From Cepaea nemoralis (Eukaryota > Mollusca > Gastropoda > Stylommatophora > Helicidae), in NCBI GenBank assembly GCA_014155875.1, contig JACEFZ010028144.1:186001-250000 (forward strand): a stretch of 64,000 nt of DNA. The letters are read 5' to 3'. Every line of letters starts with the position of its first letter. The stretch's first letter is position 1. The notes under the pieces are model-generated. The model saw only the letters and a list, made by a program, of their open reading frames with translations, was not told the origin of the DNA and did not search any database. Shown in pieces: positions 53,444-62,780 of the stretch. Both the position numbers and the translations under genes were made by a program.

Positions 53444-56060
53444 CCCACCATAACAGAAGTTAAGTGTGCTATAAATGAACTTGCATCTGGCAAGGCTCTA
53501 GGTAAGGATGGGATCCCAATAGAGGTTATCAGGAGTGGGCAAGACACACTCACTCTACAGATCCACCAGCTAATAGAGCTATGCTGGCGTGAAGGACAAG
53601 TCCCACAGGATTTCAAAGATTCAAGCATCATAACACTGTACAAGAACAAGGGCGATCGGAGCGACTGCAACAACTATAGGGGTATCTCACTTCTGTGTAT
53701 TGTTGGAAAAGTATTTGCCAGAATTGTTCTGCGCAGACTTTAAGTCCTAGGAGATCAAGTCTACCCCGAATCACAGTGTGGCTGTCGACAGAACCGGTCT
53801 ACCATTGATATGATATTTTCATTGCGACAAATGCAAGAAAAATGCCGTGAAAAGAATCAACCACTGTTTCATCGACCTCACAAAGGCATTTGATTTGGTC
53901 AGTCGTGAGGGTCTGTTCAAGGCACTAAAGAAGATTGGCTACCCACCAACTCTTCTGTCCATTGTGGAATCGTTCCACATAGGCATGAAATGTATAGTCA
54001 AGTTTGATGGTGCAACATCTGAAGAGTTTGAAATCAAGAGTGGAATATACTTTTCACTTCTACTGAAATATGCCTTTCATGATCAGATGGTGGTATATAC
54101 ATTCACTCACGCTCAGATGGCGGCCTCTACAATGCTCAGAGATTGAAGGCCAAGACCAAAATTAGGAGGGTACCGATCAGAGAGTTGCTTTTTGCAGATG
54201 ATGCTGGAGTTACGACCTACTCTGAGGAAGAATTGCAATGTCTACTATCCGCATTCTCCAATGCTTTTTCTGAATTTGGTTTAACAATTAGCAAAAAGAA
54301 GACACAGATTATGTCACAAGGTGCACATGGGGTACCATCAATCTTTATTGACGACGCCGAACTAGAGATGGTAGACCATTTTCCATATCTAGGATCAGTG
54401 GTAAATAGCAAATTATCCCTAGATCAGGAAATCAACATCCGGATTGGTAAGGCAGCAACAACAATGAACAGGTTAAGAAAAAGAGTCTGGGAGAACAGGA
54501 AGCTCACTGCCAAAACAAAAGTCCTTGCCTATCAAGCCTGTGTCCTTAGCACTCTTCTTTATGGCAGTGAAACCTGGACAACTTACTCACATCAAGAGAA
54601 ACGTTTAAACAGCTATAATATGCGGATTCTGCGAAGAATTCTTGGTATTAAGTGGCAAGACAAAATCACATTGGAAAGATCAGGTTGTGTGACGGTTTAT
54701 TGCATGCTCAGTCTTCGTAGACTTAGATGGATAAGACATCTTAGGCGGATGGATGAATGTAGAATACCAAAGGACATCTTTTTGTGGTGAATTACAGATG
54801 GGTAAGAGATCTCAGGGTCGGCCTCTACTACGATACAAAGATGTGTGTAAGCGGGACATGATTGATACATGTATTGATAATGCACACTGGGAGCAAGTCG
54901 CCGCTGAACGTGTTGCATGGAGGGCAAACATCATAAATGTCATAAAGACAAAGAAGAAAATTATTGCAGATAAGTCACACACCGAGCGTGTGAGACATAA
55001 AATGGTGCATGATGGTGGAAATGACCACGTGTTCACATGCATCCACTGTAAACTAACATTTACAGCGCGAATTGGCCTTATCAGTCACATTCGCTACCGC
55101 CATAGGTAAAAGTTATTATGCCTTTTTAAAGCACAAACTATCGTCTTTTAAGACGGCAAGGTGCCAATGATGACAGTATTAATTGCAGACGATGCGCAGG
55201 ATCTGCAATAATTAGTAGATGCGGTTGTTGTACACAGCGAGCAACTAGGGTTAGAATTAAATTGTAAAAAGACACAGGTTATGGTAGTCATTAGGAAGAA
55301 CGAAATACCACAATGTAATATACAAGTAAATGGGACTATTCTACAACAAGTGAATCGGTACAATTACATCGGAACAGTCATAACATCTAATGGGAGATGC
55401 CTTGAAGAGATTAGAACAAGAATCGCCATAGCGAAAGTAGACTTTAGCAAGATGAAAAACATTCTAACCAATATAAAGATGTCAATTGAAACGAGAAAAA
55501 GAGAGTTGAGGATACATAGAGCCGTTCCCGCTTTAAAGTTCATGTCACATAAGGCGCATCCAGGAAGAATGAATAAGCATATATGTCCATGAACGAGATG
55601 TGCATTCAGGGTGAAGGGACACACAGATCTGTCCCTTGAACAAAATAACTCATCTAGGGGGAAAACACAGATGATCAAGAACAAACAAATGTATCCAGGG
55701 AAAAGAAACAGAATTGTCCGTGTACAACTGACAAATTCCGGGCTTGTGAAGAAAAGATATATCCACGAACAGCTGGAAAAGGCTAATGATAATCACGTAT
55801 AAGAAAGCGACAACAGCATTTATTGTGGTTATGTGGTGAGAAGGAAGGCATTGGAAAACATCATGACGACTGGAAGGATCAATGGAAGCAGAGGAAAGGG
55901 CCGACAGGAATACATTATTGTGGGTGAGCTGAGCGGTATTATGGAGGAATCTCATCGGTGGAATTCGTCCAGAACGTCAGGGACCTCAGTCTGTGGAGAT
56001 GCATGAACGCCAATTGGCAGATGATGATCAGTGATCAGTTGGCATCATGATGATCAATGG

Positions 56061-56443
56061 CAGACTGACCAGGGTGTCAGCTCGCCTGATGACTATTGAG
56101 TCATGTGGGCTCCTGGTCAATTGGGCCTCTTTAAACATAAGACAATATGTTTAAAATGTTAATGTCCTTGTAGTAGCGTCTGCTCCTGGCAGCCAATATT
56201 TTAGACACAGTCAGCCGCTGAGATTGATGATTATGATGAGAATAATGATGATAATGATGATGATAATAAAGACGATATCTTTAGGCTGTGTTTGCTGATG
56301 GAGCCAAGTTGAGAATGATAAATGAACCCTCACTCAGCTAATTAAAATAGCATTTTCGAATGAATATACCGAGACGATAGACGCAGTTTGTGACAGGGCG
56401 ACAAAACCGCCTGACAAGTCAGTGTACAACATGACATACTTAC
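56061..56443. other. Intron sequence next to the TM5 exon
   Basis: Between the RTE 3' end and the exon donor. Contains a short (GAT)n run near 56,225-56,275. No other feature seen. Confidence 0.5.
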
Positions 56444-56716
56444 TATGTTTCAAGACCGCATCTTTCAGTTGATCCCGCTTGATGGAAACGTTCCGATATT
56501 CTCTGTACGTTAGCGTGTTGACAACGACTATCAATATGGCTGGCAGAATCGTTTCTACGAGCATGATAGAGGTTCTAAAGACGTACTCGTTAATCGGAAA
56601 GTCTTTATAAGAGAAACATTCCTCAACACTCGAGGGGTGCGCGTTACTGGCCAGCACTCTGCCAGAAAAATACATGGAAGCGAATGAATTGTGATCACTT
56701 GTATTTGACGTCCGTT
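56444..56716 (-). CDS. Class A GPCR internal exon (extracellular loop 2 and TM5)
   Basis: 273 bp on the minus strand, phase 1 at both ends. The donor is AAACATA followed by GTAAGTATG, which is strong. The proposed acceptor is GTATGTGACAG, with a weak pyrimidine tract. An upstream in-frame TAA at about 56,738 limits the exon start to within about 20 bp. Residues 1-40 are extracellular: RTSNTSDHNSFASMYFSG with N-glycosylation sites, then SVEECFSYKDF, whose Cys is the expected partner of TM3. Residues about 44-70 form TM5 (SIMLVETILPAILIVVVN), followed by LTYREYRNVSIKRDQLKD entering loop 3. The last partial codon (A) plus GC of either terminal exon gives Ser. TM1-TM4 are not in the window and must lie at higher coordinates. 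Confidence 0.75.
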
Positions 56717-56844
56717 CTGTCACATACGCTATATAAGTTTAATTGTGCATATTTTTATTTCTGCTTTCTGATTTATCAGTGTGTCTGTATGGCGTGTTAA
56801 CTGTTTTCTATTTATGTACAGACCAGTCGATCGATCAGTCTCCT

Positions 56845-56883
56845 CCTCCTTCTCCACCTCCTCCTCCTCCTTCTTCTTCTTCT

Positions 56884-56930
<47 letters not shown>

Positions 56931-56973
56931 TTCTTCTTCTTCTTCTTCTTCTTCTTCTTCTTCTTCTTCTTCG
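56845..56973. repeat. (CTT)n microsatellite
   Basis: CTC/CTT-rich start, then an almost pure CTT run with one CCT interruption. Lies immediately 3' (minus strand) of an RT fragment, like the (GAA)n at 2,391. Confidence 0.95.
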
Positions 56974-56999
56974 CCAACGGACGTTATGAATGTTATTGT

Positions 57000-57430
57000 G
57001 TATTTTGTTTAAAAGAGAACGGTTTTGATATTAAAGTTTTCAAAATATATATAAGTAAGTGTTCGAAACCCTTGGCAACGTTCAAGACGAGAACCGAATC
57101 ATCTGCATATTTAAATTCTGAGCTAAGATTTCCGCCAATCATACATGGATACTCATTGCCATACGTTTCATCATGTATGTAATTCCTCTTCATATTTTTC
57201 TGTGAAGGTGGTAAGAGATGATTGTGTTTACATATTCTACCCCCATCACCAACCCATCACGCATCTGTAACCAGCTTGCTGTTTCAGTAGTTGTTCTGAC
57301 AGCTGCTTGGTGTTCGTGCTAAAATGTTACAATTAAGTAGATCATTGACTATAAGAAGAAGAGTAGAAATTGATAAAACAAGGCTGAAAGTATGAGTAGT
57401 TTGTTGACCTTTGGTGCAAATCAATACATC
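57000..57430 (-). mobile_element. RTE-like LINE RT fragment
   Basis: Minus strand: AAVRTTTETASWLQMRDGLV (the RTGxxTxWFxIxxGVRQG motif, worn), NYIHDETYGNEYPCMIGGNL and FKYADDSVLVLNVAKGFEHL. YADD is intact. It ends about 25 bp before the GAA/CTT microsatellite and about 290 bp upstream of the TM5 exon, in the GPCR's preceding intron. Confidence 0.75.
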
Positions 57431-57434
57431 GTGT

Positions 57435-58030
57435 GTGATAGATGACTGAGAAGAACAAGAAAACTCCTTCGACTTCTTCTGTTTCTTAGTTCCTCTTCTG
57501 TGGGAAGGAGCGTCGTATCTAGTAATGCACCACAGAGGTCAATTTCTTCGACTTTGCCATTCTATTGTGCAAGGTTCGTTTCCAGTAGACATATTATATC
57601 CAACATGGAACGCAGAGGTGTTTCCAAGGCACCAGGGCCGGGTTATATACTGGCCATGACCTATTGACGCGTCCTCGTCGAGCGTCCTGGGCAACAGGTC
57701 CCTTCGGGGTCCTGGCTAAAGTCAGTAGGATCGCCGATTCCTCCGAAGTCGGAGAGTGTCTGGCTGTACGGCGAGGAACCACCAGTCTGCAAACCAATAA
57801 GCCAGACATGGGACAACGGATACTCACGCAAACCTCAGGTGCTGTATGACATCACACTGATGTTGGACAACAGGATGCCTTCATCTGACATACAGGAATT
57901 CGCGTTGGAGCTCAAGCCAACGAACACAAGCAAGCAAGCAAGCATATCCAACATAATGGGCTCAATCCACCCGTGGGTAGAATTTCTTCTTTAACAATTT
58001 TGCGTGGGTTGCGGATTAAAGGCCTACTCT
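57435..58030. other. Non-coding stretch, nothing recognised
   Basis: Contains a GC-richer block (57,640-57,800, with GGTCCCTTCGGGGTCC) of unknown nature. No repeat partner was found in the window. Confidence 0.4.
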
Positions 58031-58035
58031 TTACG

Positions 58036-58280
58036 ATGCTGCCGGCTTTGTGGCGAAAGAGTTACGGACTCTAATTCGTATTCCCGTATACCGCATTCGA
58101 AACACAGCTGCGGGCGATATGGAAGCAGACCGCCTTGTGTTGCTTTGTTTTATAAACTGGTATGAATGCCTAAACTTCAAAAAGCAATAGCAAACTACTG
58201 AATCTGAACTTGTCAAGAAATCCCACACAGCCAAATAATGATGGGGTTGACTGCGACGTCCTGTAAAGAATATGCAACTA
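58036..58280 (+). mobile_element. SINE family A copy
   Basis: GCCGGCTTTGTGGCGAAAGA, CGCATTCGAAACACAGCTGC, GCGATATGGAAGCAGACCGC, AAAAAGCAATAGCAAACTAC, ATGATGGGGTTGACTGCGAC, end AGAATATGCAACTAA. Confidence 0.88.
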
Positions 58281-58299
58281 ACTTATTTTACCATGATGG

Positions 58300-59950
58300 A
58301 GACGCACATACAACTTAAGATATTACCATGTAACCTCGTGGTAAATGACTGAAAGGAATCAAGAGACACTACTGGAGACGCACATCGGACTCAGGTCTTA
58401 CCTGACAACCTCGTGGTATTTGATTGAGCAGAACAAGGAAACAATACTAGAGACGCACATCTTACCTGACAACCTCGTGGATCATTATTGAGCAGAACAA
58501 GGAAACAATACTAGAGACGCACATCTTACCTGACAACCTCGTGGATCATTATTGAGCAGAACAAGGAAACAATACTAGAGACGCACATCTTACCTGACAA
58601 CCTCGTGGATCATTATTGAGCAGAACAAGGAAACAATACTAGAGACGCACATCTTACCTGACAACCTCGTGGATCATTATTGAGCAGAACAAGGAAACAA
58701 TACTAGAGACGCACATCTTACCTGACAACCTCGTGGATCATTATTGAGCAGAACAAGGAAACAATACTAGAGACGCACATCTTACCTGACAACCTCGTGG
58801 ATCATTATTGAGCAGAACAAGGAAACAATACTAGAGACGCACATCTTACCTGACAACCTCGTGGATCATTATTGAGCAGAACAAGGAAACAATACTAGAG
58901 ACGCACGTCTCACATGGCAACCTCCTGGTATGTGATTGAGTGGAACAAGGAAACAATACTAGAGACGCACATCTTTCCTGACAACCTCGTGGATCATTAT
59001 TGAGCAGAACAAGGAAACAATACTAAAGACGCACGTCTCACATGGCAACCTCCTGGTATGTGATTGAGAGGAACAAGGAAACAATACCAGAGACGCACAT
59101 CTTTCCTGGCAATCTCGAGACATGTGACTGAGTAGAACAAGTTAACAATACGCACATCTTAACTGGCAACCTCGTGGATCAAGATTGAGTAGAGCAAAGA
59201 AACAATACTAGAGACGCTTATGTTACCTGCCACCCTAGTGGTATGTTAGTTAGTTAGCTAGTTAAGTGGTTAGTTAGTCAATCGCGGTTCCAACTTCACG
59301 GCAGCTGGTCGTGCCCATTATGCTCCGCTCCTGTGCCAATGAATATCACACAAAATGCCCCTCACTGCCCCGTGTGATAAAGTAGAACAGACAGGAGTCT
59401 CGACAAAACAACAGTCCGCACAGGTACACTGTGTATAATGCCGCCGCCAGAATGCCAACACAAAAGTCCTACACGAAAAATACAGTTCATCGTCGATGTA
59501 AGCGGCAGCAACTAGAAAACTAGCAGCCACACATTACTGCCTAAGGCAATGTAGTAAGTTCTCCGACAAGCCGACCGCCATTATACCGAACATGCAGCTC
59601 ACGCTAGAAACAACTGCAGACTTATGAAAAAGCATTTCACACGAAATTGACAGCTCACAATGTCACACCTCACACTCATTTCAGTAGCAGGGCGACAGAA
59701 CCATACACTTCCAATCCAACATAAGGAAAATGCAAATGCAAACGGTAGCCACAAGCATAAACACTCCAGAGGTCTTAAATGCCTATCCTCCATGTTGGGA
59801 GACCGGAAGTCCTAGTGGTATGTGATTGAGTAGAACAAGGAAACAATACTAGAAACGCACGGTTCTCCTGGCAACATCGTGGTATGTGATTGAGTAGAAC
59901 AATGAAACAATACTACTTACACAATCTTACCTGGCAACCTCGTGGAACAT
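58300..59950. repeat. 64-bp minisatellite, about 16 copies, interrupted once
   Basis: Unit AACAAGGAAACAATACTAGA, GACGCACATCTTACCTGACA, ACCTCGTGGATCATTATTGA, GCAG. Copies between about 58,435 and 58,880 are identical to one another over seven units; flanking ones are diverged. The array is cut by an insert at 59,247-59,810 and ends at 59,950 against a LINE tail. Identical direct repeats with no spacers or cas genes, so not a CRISPR. Confidence 0.95.
59247..59810 (-). mobile_element. Unclassified non-coding retroelement with (CTAA)n tail
   Basis: Bounded by 13-bp duplications CCTAGTGGTATGT at 59,234-59,246 and 59,811-59,823. On the minus strand it ends in (CTAA)n, seen as TAGTTAGTTAGCTAGTTAAG on the plus strand. 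This is the same tail type as the LINE beginning at 59,951, so it may use that LINE's machinery. No RT or convincing Pol III boxes were found; open frames are short and unrelated. SINE or LINE-derived MITE-like element. Confidence 0.75.
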
Positions 59951-60946
59951 AGTTAGTTAGTTAGTTAGTCGAAAGATCATCCTCATTGCACATCGACCAA
60001 TTCAGTCCATAAGTGCTCGGATCCCCTCCTCAGCAAATCCCGCAGCGTGTAGCGGCTAACGACACCAGTTCTGTGTTGGTTTATCAATCTTCTTTGGCTT
60101 CCTGCGTAGTGTTCTTGTTTGGCCACCCCTCTTTTAATTTGCTGTTCTCGCAGTCTGGCCATGGTTGTGGATTCATAGTCATCACATGTTTCACGCAAAA
60201 AGTTTTACTTCTCGTAGAGCATTCAGGATGTCAGCCTGGTCCATGGCGCGTCCGCCCATCACCGTAGCCTCACCTGCGAGCTTGTCAGCCCGCTCATTTC
60301 CTTGTACTCCCGCATGCCCTGGCTCGAAAATGAAAATAATCTTTGCCAGCCGAGACCGCTTGAGAGGCAGCAACCATTCTCTTCGGATCGACCCCTCCTC
60401 TATCCTCTTGATCATGTTCATTGAGTCGCTAAGGAAACATGTCCTAGTGAATGTCTGTATCTCAAGCCATGTTATTGCTTTACTTGAAGCTTTCTGCGCT
60501 TGTCACTTCTTATTTTACTCACCACATCTTGCCCTGTACTGTCATACTGGAAAGTCTTTACCTTTAGCTTGTGCTGCCTGGTTCTGCCTTTCTCCACCAA
60601 TATGCTGCAAGGGTGGTGGTCGCTGCCGTGGTGTCCTAGGACACCCCATCTACACACTGTAGTGAGTGAAGGTGAAACCAGCGACAGATCAATAGCACTG
60701 TCCTCATCCTCTGGACGGCTTGCTGTCCTGGTGACACAGCTACTGTTGATACAAACCAGGTCATTGGTTTCAAGTGCAGTCTCGAGCTCCTTCCCCTTGT
60801 GTGTTGGAGGAAATGCTTCCCCGTGATCTGCCTTTAGCGTTGAAATCGCCACAGAAAATAACATTTCTCTCGTGACCTAATATATCACTCAAGCACTGCC
60901 ACTTTTGAGAATCTGTCAGGGTCTTAAACCTGGCTCGTTAACCTAA
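59951..60946 (-). mobile_element. RNase H-family LINE, copy R7 (endonuclease fused to RNase H; RT deleted)
   Basis: Minus strand: endonuclease VIFCGDFNAK (near 60,860, other frame), KELETALETNDLVCINSSCV, EDEDSAIDLSLVSPSL, VLGHHGSDHHPCSILV. Directly after KLQVKQ it continues in RNase H: AITWLEIQ, DSMNMIKRIEEGSIRREWLL, FEPGHAGVQGNERADKLAGE. Then a C-terminal part with LREQQIKRGVAKQEHYAG and a (CTAA)n tail. The whole RT is missing. Interrupted at 60,951 by a Ty3/gypsy LTR; the LINE's 5' part should resume beyond the window. Confidence 0.87.
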
Positions 60947-60950
60947 CACA

Positions 60951-61434
60951 TGTGAGACAGTACAAATACAACGTGATTTGACTTGAGACTCAACGACACT
61001 AAGTTTCGATGGATTTATTTACAGATCACGATCTAGAGATGATCATCACAATACATAAGTTATAACAATACACTTACAGGCAACCCACAGCTTACAATCA
61101 GTCTCACAAGATGTACAGACACTCGACTTTCGGGCCACAGAAACTACACAAGCCTTTCTCCCATCATACGTCCAGTCGAGTCCGAGTCCCAGAGCTGTCT
61201 GGCTATTTCTCGCAACGCGCCTGCCCACCTGAAGTGGCTTCACGAGGCCTGCGTGCGTCCTGCTTTGTCCTTGCCTGACCGCTGGCTGTCTCGTCAGCCG
61301 GCAACCTCGCAGGCAGGTAACTAATACTCGCCTGGCGGGCGTAACGATGTTACAGCATCCCCACTAGGGACTATTCGCCTGGCGGGCGTAACGATGTCCC
61401 TGCATCTCTGCTGGCAATACATTAGACTCTGACA
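60951..61434 (-). mobile_element. 3' LTR of a Ty3/gypsy element
   Basis: On the minus strand it starts TGTCAGAGTCTAATG after a purine-rich AAGCCCCGGGGGAGCA and ends ACTGTCTCACA. It contains AATAAA (61,019-61,014). Two 27-bp-class direct repeats CGCCTGGCGGGCGTAACGAT start near 61,330 and 61,377. 484 bp. The other LTR is outside the window, so the target duplication cannot be checked. Confidence 0.75.
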
Positions 61435-62780
61435 TGCTCCCCCGGGGCTTCTTCATGAAAGATGTCATCTTTCATGTACACTCTATATACAATACTGGGT
61501 TAATATTTTTAACCTGTCAGAGTCAACCTTTCTGTTATATACATTTACTTTGGTGTAGAAATACAAAAACACACATCTTGGCATAGAAACACATCAGAAA
61601 ATGGATCTTGTATCTAAAGACATGTGGTGTTCAACCTTTAACACTCGTCAAGCTTCATCCTCTCGATGGCTGATTACCTTAATTGCATTATTGACCCAGT
61701 CAGATCGGTAGTAACAGCTTCCCAAGCAACTACCTCGCAGCCTTTCAAAAAAAAGTAATAATATGCTTTTTGAGACAAAAAACATCTGGCAAGACCGTAA
61801 TACGGCTTTATATAAGCCGCATTCAACGCTCAAACTCTGACCTCATTTGGCCAGGAGTTCTTGTGTCGGTCTGCAATGTCGGTAACACTCTACCATGCCC
61901 AGTAGATGGCTTCTTGGCGTGTTAACAATCTGGCAACAACATGGCTATTTATACACAATACATCATCGTATACATTTCAATTAACGCCCTTGGTGTAATA
62001 ATGTAATAACAATTAAATGAAAGGGACATAACTTCAAACATTAAGAAATATAATATCTTACAATAATTCTTCTATTTCTCAGCGTCATAGCTTGATGTTT
62101 CTCCATACTAGCGAAAAAAGTCGGTAGTATGAATAAATTAATCAAGATATGATTCTAAGATTACACTAAATGAAAAATCTTAATACACAATTTGTGTATT
62201 CGAAATTATTGAATCGTAAATAGTTTAGAAGTGTTATAACTTTTTAAGCTTTTGTTTGTCGTCTGCTACTTTTAAACTAAATTTCTAACTCATCCGGAAG
62301 TACACACGAAACAGCTGATGTTGAAATTTGTAGAACACACTTGTTCCGGTCTGATGTAGTAAAACGGAATGTTCTAATCGTTCATGTGTTGGTTGTTTCA
62401 CTGGAAAAACTTCTGGATTTCGATTGACTGCAGTGGTGTAGATGTCAATGTTCAGGTCACACTTTCACACACGGAGTTAAAATATCACTGGATAAGTTCC
62501 AAATGCAGATACCACGGATAAATTTGACAGTTCGCTTGCGGTAAGTTCAGAGCGAATGTGGCACTGTTCTTGTTTCGTCATATATACAATTAATAAAGTT
62601 CTCTTTCTACCACACACTACACAATTATTCACGACAATCACTACGTTAATAATAAAATAAGAAAACTATATATATTGGGAATGAACCCTATCACATCATA
62701 TAGACATACACAGCTTTCGTGAAAAAAAAACTTCACTGATGCATGGCTGTGTTGGTCTGAGTGTATTTTACACACTGCAC
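61435..62780 (-). other. Non-coding interval between gypsy pol and 3' LTR
   Basis: About 1.35 kb, AT-rich, many stops in all frames. No integrase HHCC finger, DDE core or env-like membrane protein was recognised in the minus-strand frames. Confidence 0.6.

Larger units (their letters stand above)
49309..55160 (+). mobile_element. LINE family L (endonuclease, RT, C-terminal C2H2 finger), nested in T8
   Basis: 5' UTR 49,309-50,040. Endonuclease: TWNVKTMCPGF, DIAGLQETHLAEKGS, YIYMLGDFNARVGKDSSS, CHQLDFIITRRQHLN, CHTDHSLVVTRVRL. RT: NELASGKALGKDGIPIEVIR, DSSIITLYKNKGDRSDCNNY, RGISLLCIVGKVFARIVLRR, CFIDLTKAFDLVSREGLFKA, IRELLFADDAGVTTYSEEEL, HFPYLGSVVNSKLSLDQEIN, CVLSTLLYGSETWTTYSHQE. Near the end VFTCIHCKLTFTARIGLISH then IRYRHR is a C2H2 zinc finger (C-x2-C-x12-H-x4-H). 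Inside lies the solo LTR 51,500-53,443. Aged duplications (ATGATGCAGTATTGATTG and ATGATGACAGTATTAATTG) mark the insertion into T8. Frameshifts at about 50,310, 51,100, 53,745, 53,850 and 54,780. Confidence 0.87.
45990..56060 (+). mobile_element. RTE (BovB-like) LINE, copy T8, host of two nested LINEs
   Basis: Segments belonging to this element: 45,990-47,191, 48,125-49,308 and 55,161-56,060. Endonuclease: LATWNGRTLNNGGKLDNIKQ, INILGMCETRWTGAG, INVIQVYAPTGESSADS, IIIGDFNAEVG, SRIRNQIDYILISRRFR, CYSDHILITG. RT: KHMKAGKAPGADNITTEMIK, FIAIPKKSGTLECDQHRTLS, DIDYTKAFDRVRHVNMVDML, KRSVRQGCVMSPDLFSLYS, IRYADDAVLI, then after the nested LINE ADDAQDLQ, LELNCKKTQVMVV, NRYNYIGTVITSNGRCLEEI, LENIMTTGRI. 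Several stops, one frameshift at GRYTV/NYGLGER and two insertions make it dead. The 5' region has GGAAGCAACGGCAAACTACC, shared with the SINE body. Confidence 0.88.

Noticed and set aside
58300..59233. CRISPR-like array
   Set aside because: Units are contiguous 64-bp repeats with no unique spacers, in a eukaryotic repeat context with no cas genes. It is a minisatellite.
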